Assembly (NCBI GenBank): GCA_014885115.2
Contig: WKLE02005143.1
Coordinates: 1 to 10,232 of the forward strand
Direction of reading: 5' to 3'
Length of the DNA: 10,232 nucleotides
Source: Asterionellopsis glacialis
Taxonomy: Eukaryota; Bacillariophyta; Plagiogrammaphyceae; Rhaphoneidales; Asterionellopsidaceae
Positions 6,522 through 10,232 of the stretch are shown in pieces; positions within the stretch are counted from its first letter, which is position 1; each line of letters starts with the position of its first letter. Below the pieces are notes generated by a model. It was not told the origin of the DNA. It ran no database searches and was given only the letters and a program-made list of their open reading frames with translations. Both the position numbers and the translations under genes were made by a program.

Positions 6522-7466
6522 ATGTTTTCTACCCTTGCACGCCGTTCCTTGATCAAATCGGATCTCGTTCTTTCGTTGGCAACGAAACAACATGCAAGAG
6601 CTTCCGTAGCTTCATTTTCGTCATTGACGCCTTCCTCTTCGCCGAATAACAAGAATGACAAACAGCAAAAGCAAAACCGTCATCTTCATTCCACTCCTTC
6701 ACGAAAGTCCGATGCTACCACCACCACGGCTACTGCCACTCCTACGGAAACCACGACTACAACGGAGGGTGGATTACTTTCACGTTTCATTGTCACAGCA
6801 GAAGTGACTGTATCCAAGATTTTCCCTGCTGGTTTTGGTTGGCAATCGGCATCGATTGTTGCCGAAAACAATTTGGGATATTCTGCCGATAGCATGGCCT
6901 TTGCCTTGACGACTGGAGCAGGTGATGCAATTGGTGTATTGTTGGGTCATGTAAGTTTCTATGCCGCGAAAAAGGCATTGGGCATTGATTCCACCATTAA
7001 CATGTCACGTGAAGTCCATACAGGTGTCTTATTGGGCACTGCTGCCTTTTGTTCCGGTACGGCATGGCAACCCTTGGTAGATGCCTTGCAGGGTGCCAAC
7101 TTGAGTTTCAGTACCGTCTTTGCCGGTACATGGGTAGGATGCGGTACTGCCTTTTATTTGGGATTACGTGGAGGACGGTCCATCCTTTCGGGATATTTGG
7201 AATATGTGCATGAACCAACCTATGAAAATTCCAAGACGGATATGCAGCTTTCGACTGTGATTGGTGGTGCCACTGGATTCTTTGTCGGTACCGATGCTGC
7301 CTATTTGCCCGATCAAAACTTTTTGATTGATATTGTCGGTATTGCCGATGGTACACCTGATTTGACCGGATGTGCCATTGCCGGTAGTTCTACCGCCATG
7401 GGATTTGCTGTGTCTCAAACGGGAATGAATATGATTTTCCCTTCTGGCAAGTGCTGGAATGATTAA
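6522..7466 (+). CDS. putative mitochondrial membrane protein of unknown function, 314 aa
   Basis: This intronless ATG-to-TAA frame starts in good context (A at -3). Residues 1-30 (MFSTLARRSLIKS, then KQHARAS) lack acids and are rich in Arg, Lys, Ser and hydrophobics, typical of a mitochondrial presequence. Residues 31-82 are low complexity, including a Thr-rich stretch (ATTTTATATPTETTTTTE), and probably form a flexible spacer. From residue 95 the sequence looks conserved and folded, with Gly/Ala-rich hydrophobic segments at about 122-145, 165-185, 197-214, 243-262 and 282-298, suggesting a polytopic inner-membrane protein. Recurrent Gly-rich patterns (GAGDAIGVLLG, GGATGFFVGTDAA) may reflect internal repeats. 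I do not recognise the family and assign no function. The frame, length and clear codon structure make a real gene very likely. Mitochondrial location is inference from the N terminus alone. Confidence 0.85.
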   Translation: MFSTLARRSLIKSDLVLSLATKQHARASVASFSSLTPSSSPNNKNDKQQKQNRHLHSTPSRKSDATTTTATATPTETTTTTEGGLLSRFIVTAEVTVSKIFPAGFGWQSASIVAENNLGYSADSMAFALTTGAGDAIGVLLGHVSFYAAKKALGIDSTINMSREVHTGVLLGTAAFCSGTAWQPLVDALQGANLSFSTVFAGTWVGCGTAFYLGLRGGRSILSGYLEYVHEPTYENSKTDMQLSTVIGGATGFFVGTDAAYLPDQNFLIDIVGIADGTPDLTGCAIAGSSTAMGFAVSQTGMNMIFPSGKCWND

Positions 7467-8239
7467 AAAAAGAGAAACAACGTGAGGAATATTCAAGTGT
7501 TGACAATAACGGCGAGTGACAATGACGATTCTTCCCAAACCGTCATGGCCAATCATGAATGACGCGATACCAATTTTGATTAGGATGATACTACTGTATT
7601 ATTTATTTTGTTTTCATAAATGAAGAAAAAGTTTGTAAAAAGAAAAAGAGAGAAAGAGATACGATTGTTGTAAAAGACAGGAAAAGAGCGAGAGAGAAAA
7701 AGGAAAAAGAGAGAAAAGAGACTACAATGAGCAACGATGAAGAGGAGTGGTCAACTTGCGGCACTTTTGCATGGTGATACTGCTCTGGAAGTGCATGCGT
7801 TCTCCGTACACTATTAATTGAGCGAGATTGAGTACGGCGTGCCAGGTACATGGGATAATTTTGAGGAAATACGAAAGAAGCTTTTTTGCTATACTTCTTT
7901 CTATTTTTAGTATTTATATAATAATAATATGTGTTGAATATGAAATGGTCGGGTTTTTGAATAATAAAACTCATTTTGGTTGAACACGTACGCCATGCAA
8001 TCTTTTTTCGATTTTTTTAGCCTTGTTTAGATGTCAGACACGCAAGACCACACAACTAGGTCCTACACACATCGAGACAAGAAGACATCTCAAAAGATCG
8101 TACAGTGCATCTTGTCAATTGTTTCACATCCGATTTCTCGATCTCTGTGTATCAACTACTTTAGTGTTGATTCCCTTCTCGGTATTTGAACGACGCAACT
8201 CGTTCCAAAAAAAAATTTCTAGAAAGTGTTTTTAAAACA
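7467..8239. other. intergenic region between the two plus-strand genes
   Basis: This holds the 3' UTR of the upstream gene and the promoter/5' UTR of the downstream gene. Its main feature is the purine-rich tract at 7622-7721. After it comes A/T-rich sequence with poly-T runs (8001-8020). A 123-codon minus-strand frame here is simple-sequence in half its length and was not accepted. An AATAAA at 7963-7968 is too far from the upstream stop codon to be confidently its poly(A) signal. Confidence 0.6.
7622..7721 (+). repeat. 100-base purine-rich (GA) tract
   Basis: The plus strand is almost entirely A and G, in two blocks (7622-7659 and 7681-7721) separated by a short mixed stretch. It is irregular and not a pure microsatellite. 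It lies about 155 bases past the stop codon of the 6522 gene, probably in its 3' UTR or just beyond. Mirror-like homopurine DNA can form triplexes, but no function is shown. Confidence 0.8.
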
Positions 8240-9190
8240 ATGAAGACTTCGATTACTTCTTCTTTAGTTGTTTCTCTTGCAGTTGGTTGCATAACGATGA
8301 TGATGCATCCAACAAATGCATTTCTTGTTCCATCATCATCGACAAGAACAAGTACGATAACAAATAAATCAATCAAACCAACATTTGTGGAAACATTGAA
8401 AATGTCATCTACTGAAGATGATGACCAAAGTGAACAAGTCACAACGACAGAAAAGAAAGAAACTACGTGGGATCGTATTACGGGACCCAAGTTATTCAAG
8501 GTATGTGAACTGATCAACAATAGTATACATCGGTTCTTGTGACGTTCGGTGTCTTCCAAAAATAATAATCACCAAGCCACACCGTTCAAAAACAAGATTG
8601 TAACGTCCAATCCTTTAAAAAATAATTGTTGTTCCTCCATCTCACTCTCTTTTTGTCTGTCTCTCCCACCATGTATAATATCTTTGCATTTGTTATAGAC
8701 TGTAACAAATTGGAATGGTATACATTCTGTACCATTGGTACCACTTCGTATTATGACTGGATTGTTAATGATTCATCATGGATCCGAAGGTGGTACATTT
8801 ACACCTGGTAACTTTGGTACACCTGAATTTCAAGGGTTTGTGGATTATATTATTAAGCCTTACTTTGGATTCTTACCTGGACCACCTGAGTTATGGAGTG
8901 CTATACATGATTATATTGAATTTTTTGGTGGCATCTTCTTTGCCTTTGGATTCTTGACACGTCCAGCATCCTTGGCCCTGATGGGTACCATGGCAAGTGC
9001 TGTGTATTTTCATTTATCCTCTGTAGGTGCACAAGGCTTCCCCTTGGGACATGTACCGAATTACTCGTACGACTTTGAAGAACCCATGTTGTATTGTTTA
9101 ATCTTTTTAATGTTTTGGTTCAATGGTGCTGGACCATTATCTATTGATTCCATCATTTACAGTAACATTTCACAAGAAGACGAAGAGTAA
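8240..9190 (+). CDS. plastid-targeted DoxX-family membrane protein, 250 aa, two exons
   Basis: Exon 1 is 8240-8500 (87 codons) and exon 2 is 8699-9190, joined in phase 0. Residues 1-27 form a signal peptide (hydrophobic VVSLAVGCITMMM) with cleavage at TNA|FLVP. Phe at +1 is the ASAFAP-type signature of diatom plastid import. A Ser/Thr-rich, basic transit peptide follows, then an acidic stretch (STEDDDQSE). Exon 2 encodes four hydrophobic segments: VPLRIMTGLLMIHHG, YIEFFGGIFFAFGFLT, ASLALMGTMASAVYF and LYCLIFLMFWFNGAGPL. The arrangement R-x-x-x-G-L-L..HG, then E-x-x-G-G-x-x-x-x-x-G-x-x-T-R, then G-A/P-G-x-L-S-I-D matches DoxX/DoxD-like proteins. DoxX proteins are small bacterial-type membrane proteins, some linked to quinone or thiosulfate redox chemistry, but the substrate here is unknown. 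The upstream TTG-extended frame is rejected in favour of the ATG at 8240. A poly(A)-like signal lies 88 bases after the stop. Confidence 0.85.
8501..8698 (+). other. spliceosomal intron, 198 nt, phase 0
   Basis: The donor is AAG|GTATGT and the acceptor is GTTATAG|ACT, with a pyrimidine-rich stretch at 8630-8668. The length is a multiple of three, but retention would hit an in-frame TGA at 8540-8542, so splicing is needed for the membrane domain. Both flanking exons are in frame when it is removed. Confidence 0.85.
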
Positions 9191-9277
9191 AACAAGAATG
9201 TAAAAAGATTACACAGTCAGTAAAACGTGTCTCTCTTTCTCTCTCGTTCATAGCACTTAGTCTGGAGACTTTAAATT

Positions 9278-9283
9278 AATAAA
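9278..9283 (+). terminator. candidate poly(A) signal AATAAA with GT-rich downstream element
   Basis: AATAAA starts 88 bases after the TAA of the DoxX gene and is followed at once by TGTGTGATTGTGC, the usual GU-rich pattern. This places the transcript end around 9300. Confidence 0.5.
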
Positions 9284-9323
9284 TGTGTGATTGTGCATAA
9301 ACGTAGTCGTCACTGGATGATAC

Positions 9324-9388
9324 TTAATTTTATGCTTGTGTCAAAATCATAGATGGTATGACGTGTTCTGTCGAGACAACATTGACAA
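9324..9388 (+). repeat. diverged direct repeat, copy 1 (copy 2 at 9794-9849)
   Basis: Shared in the same order are AATTTTATG, a block ending CATAG, GTA, and TGTC(G/A)AGACA(A/G)CATTG. Copy 1 has nine extra bases between the third and fourth block. Similarity is clear but partial, so an old local duplication or relics of a small element are possible. Confidence 0.45.
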
Positions 9389-9793
9389 GTACATTTTTTT
9401 CCGTTATGGATACTTTGCATGTACCTCACCCTACAATAGCCATCGTCAGCTTCAACACATTCACACTCTTCTAAATACAATGAGTAATCAAGAAAGTCCG
9501 AAAAATTGTAGTATATCTGACCAATTTTTGGTCAAACAGACCTCTTTTATCCAACATGTGTATTTGAGTAAAGTAAATTTGAACGAGTAAACAGGAAACC
9601 ACTATCCAACAACAGGAAGTCAGTCCCGTCCACTGCCAAGATTTCAGATCCACTATGGATGTTGTAATACAATATGAAAAGTCGTTGGGTGAAAAATGAC
9701 TTTTCTTGTCAAATCAGAAAAATATGTAGTGCAGTAAAGAATAATCGTTTAGAATATTGTATGGTCTAATTGGTGATTGCGCCTAGTAATTAA

Positions 9794-9849
9794 TCAATTT
9801 TATGTTTATTTTGTATCCATAGGTTGTACTGTCAAGACAGCATTGCAAA
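9794..9849 (+). repeat. diverged direct repeat, copy 2
   Basis: The partner of 9324-9388. Within it CTGTC-AA-GACAG (9829-9840) is a perfect five-base inverted repeat, weaker in copy 1. Confidence 0.45.
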
Positions 9850-9895
9850 TATTTTGATTTGCATAGTGGTGATATCACTATCAACGCGATGTTCT

Positions 9896-10136
9896 TTATC
9901 TTATTTTTGAGAGATCGGCTTTAGCAAGCGCCTTTCGGTAGAGGACAAGAGCAGAGGCGTTTGTAAAGACTCTGGCATTTCTCATCTGCGACTGAACTTG
10001 GGAAAATATGTCTTTTTCATGTTGAGCGTTGCCACAGTTGTCGATCAAATCCAAACTTTTACTTAAACTTGGATTGATATCCCCACGGTTTTCATGTGTC
10101 TTTGTCATAAGTTCACTTTCCGATTTCGACTGCCAC
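9896..10136 (-). CDS. probable 3'-terminal exon of an unrecognised gene extending past the right edge
   Basis: On the minus strand a frame ending at the TAA at 9896-9898 reads about 80 codons back to 10136, where TTTGCAG|G forms a good splice acceptor. The exon would then begin inside a codon (G|TGG). The frame can be extended to an ATG at 10166-10168, giving 90 codons, but that stretch is A/T-rich, preceded by an in-frame stop, and looks intronic. The product is polar and helical (SLSKSLDLIDNC, QVQSQMRNARVF, ALVLYRKALAKADLSKIR) with no motif I recognise and no membrane segment. If the 10166 ATG is used, this would instead be a small 90-residue protein. No donor site for the upstream intron is visible before the window ends. 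Confidence 0.45.
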
Positions 10137-10232
10137 CTGCAAATTGAATACCGTTCCTGTCTAATCATTTCTTTTTAGATTTTAGATGTGCTTTTTGTTG
10201 GGACCCTAAATTATATCCTTGTGGATCAGTTT
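10137..10232 (-). other. possible intron upstream of the terminal exon
   Basis: A/T-rich sequence upstream (on the minus strand) of the TTTGCAG acceptor. No donor or exon is identifiable before the edge. Confidence 0.3.

Larger units (their letters stand above)
9191..9895. other. intergenic region with no supported gene
   Basis: After the DoxX 3' UTR (with a CT-rich run at 9229-9246), the sequence is A/T-rich. A plus-strand frame at 9336-9590 needs a non-ATG start and shows no domain. A diverged direct repeat (9324-9388 and 9794-9849) and a palindrome, GTGATATCAC (9869-9878), are the only structures seen. Confidence 0.6.

Noticed and set aside
7164..7556. Minus-strand 130-codon frame inside the mitochondrial-type gene
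   Set aside because: It is the antisense shadow of a strong plus-strand coding region.
7603..7974. Minus-strand 123-codon frame between the two genes
   Set aside because: The C-terminal half is a readout of the purine tract (runs of Ser, Phe, Leu) and the rest shows no motif; it is most likely chance in biased sequence.
8186..8239. N-terminal extension of the DoxX protein from a TTG
   Set aside because: TTG is not a normal nuclear start. The ATG at 8240 has a good context and begins a clean signal peptide.
8161..8559. Minus-strand 132-codon frame opposite DoxX exon 1
   Set aside because: It overlaps the well-supported exon 1 and donor site on the other strand and shows no domain.
9336..9590. 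Plus-strand 84-codon frame after the DoxX gene
   Set aside because: It has no ATG at its start, no recognisable domain and low-information composition. A shorter ATG start inside gives only about 36 codons.
1..10232. CRISPR arrays, rRNA or tRNA genes, bacterial operons
   Set aside because: No regularly spaced repeats, no conserved rRNA or tRNA arms, and spliced genes with plastid targeting indicate a eukaryotic nuclear genome.

Overview
The window looks like nuclear DNA of a diatom, or at least of an ochrophyte alga with a red-algal secondary plastid. Two things support this. The plus-strand DoxX-type gene starts with a bipartite plastid presequence that has an ASAFAP-like cleavage site (NA|FLVP). 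The left half is a Ty1/copia-type retrotransposon whose integrase, GLGF-type PDZ-like insert and atypical RT motifs (DAGNAF, RQVDN) resemble, from memory, the diatom CoDi elements.

Layout. From position 1 to about 5,380 lies one copia-type LTR retrotransposon on the minus strand. It is cut by the left edge inside RNase H, so its 3' LTR is outside the window. In its own reading direction it has a probable 5' LTR/leader (about 5,380 to 4,944), a short Gag, a retropepsin-like protease, a GAG-pre-integrase zinc finger plus integrase, a linker with a PDZ-like domain, reverse transcriptase and RNase H. It is a recently dead or dying copy. Gag and integrase-RT-RNase H share one frame and the protease segment lies in another, so two opposite frame changes cancel. 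Two TGA codons interrupt the pol frame at 2736-2738 and 1173-1175, and the second aspartate of the RT active site reads as asparagine.

From about 5,380 to 6,521 is AT-rich sequence with several short perfect inverted repeats and one unrecognised 170-codon ORF (5624-6136). At 6522-7466 is an intronless plus-strand gene for a 314-residue protein with a mitochondrial-type N terminus and several hydrophobic segments, of unknown function. A purine-rich spacer follows. At 8240-9190 is a two-exon gene for a 250-residue DoxX-family membrane protein predicted to enter the plastid. Its single phase-0 intron separates the targeting presequence from the membrane domain. A poly(A)-signal-like AATAAA follows at 9278. 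From 9191 to 9895 no gene is supported, but a diverged direct repeat is present. At the right edge a minus-strand reading frame (9896 to about 10136) looks like the last exon of a gene that continues beyond the window.

The genes do not form an operon or an obvious pathway. The retrotransposon 5' end faces away from the mitochondrial-type gene, about 1.1 kb from its start codon. Calls rest on reading the sequence and remembered family signatures; no search was run.
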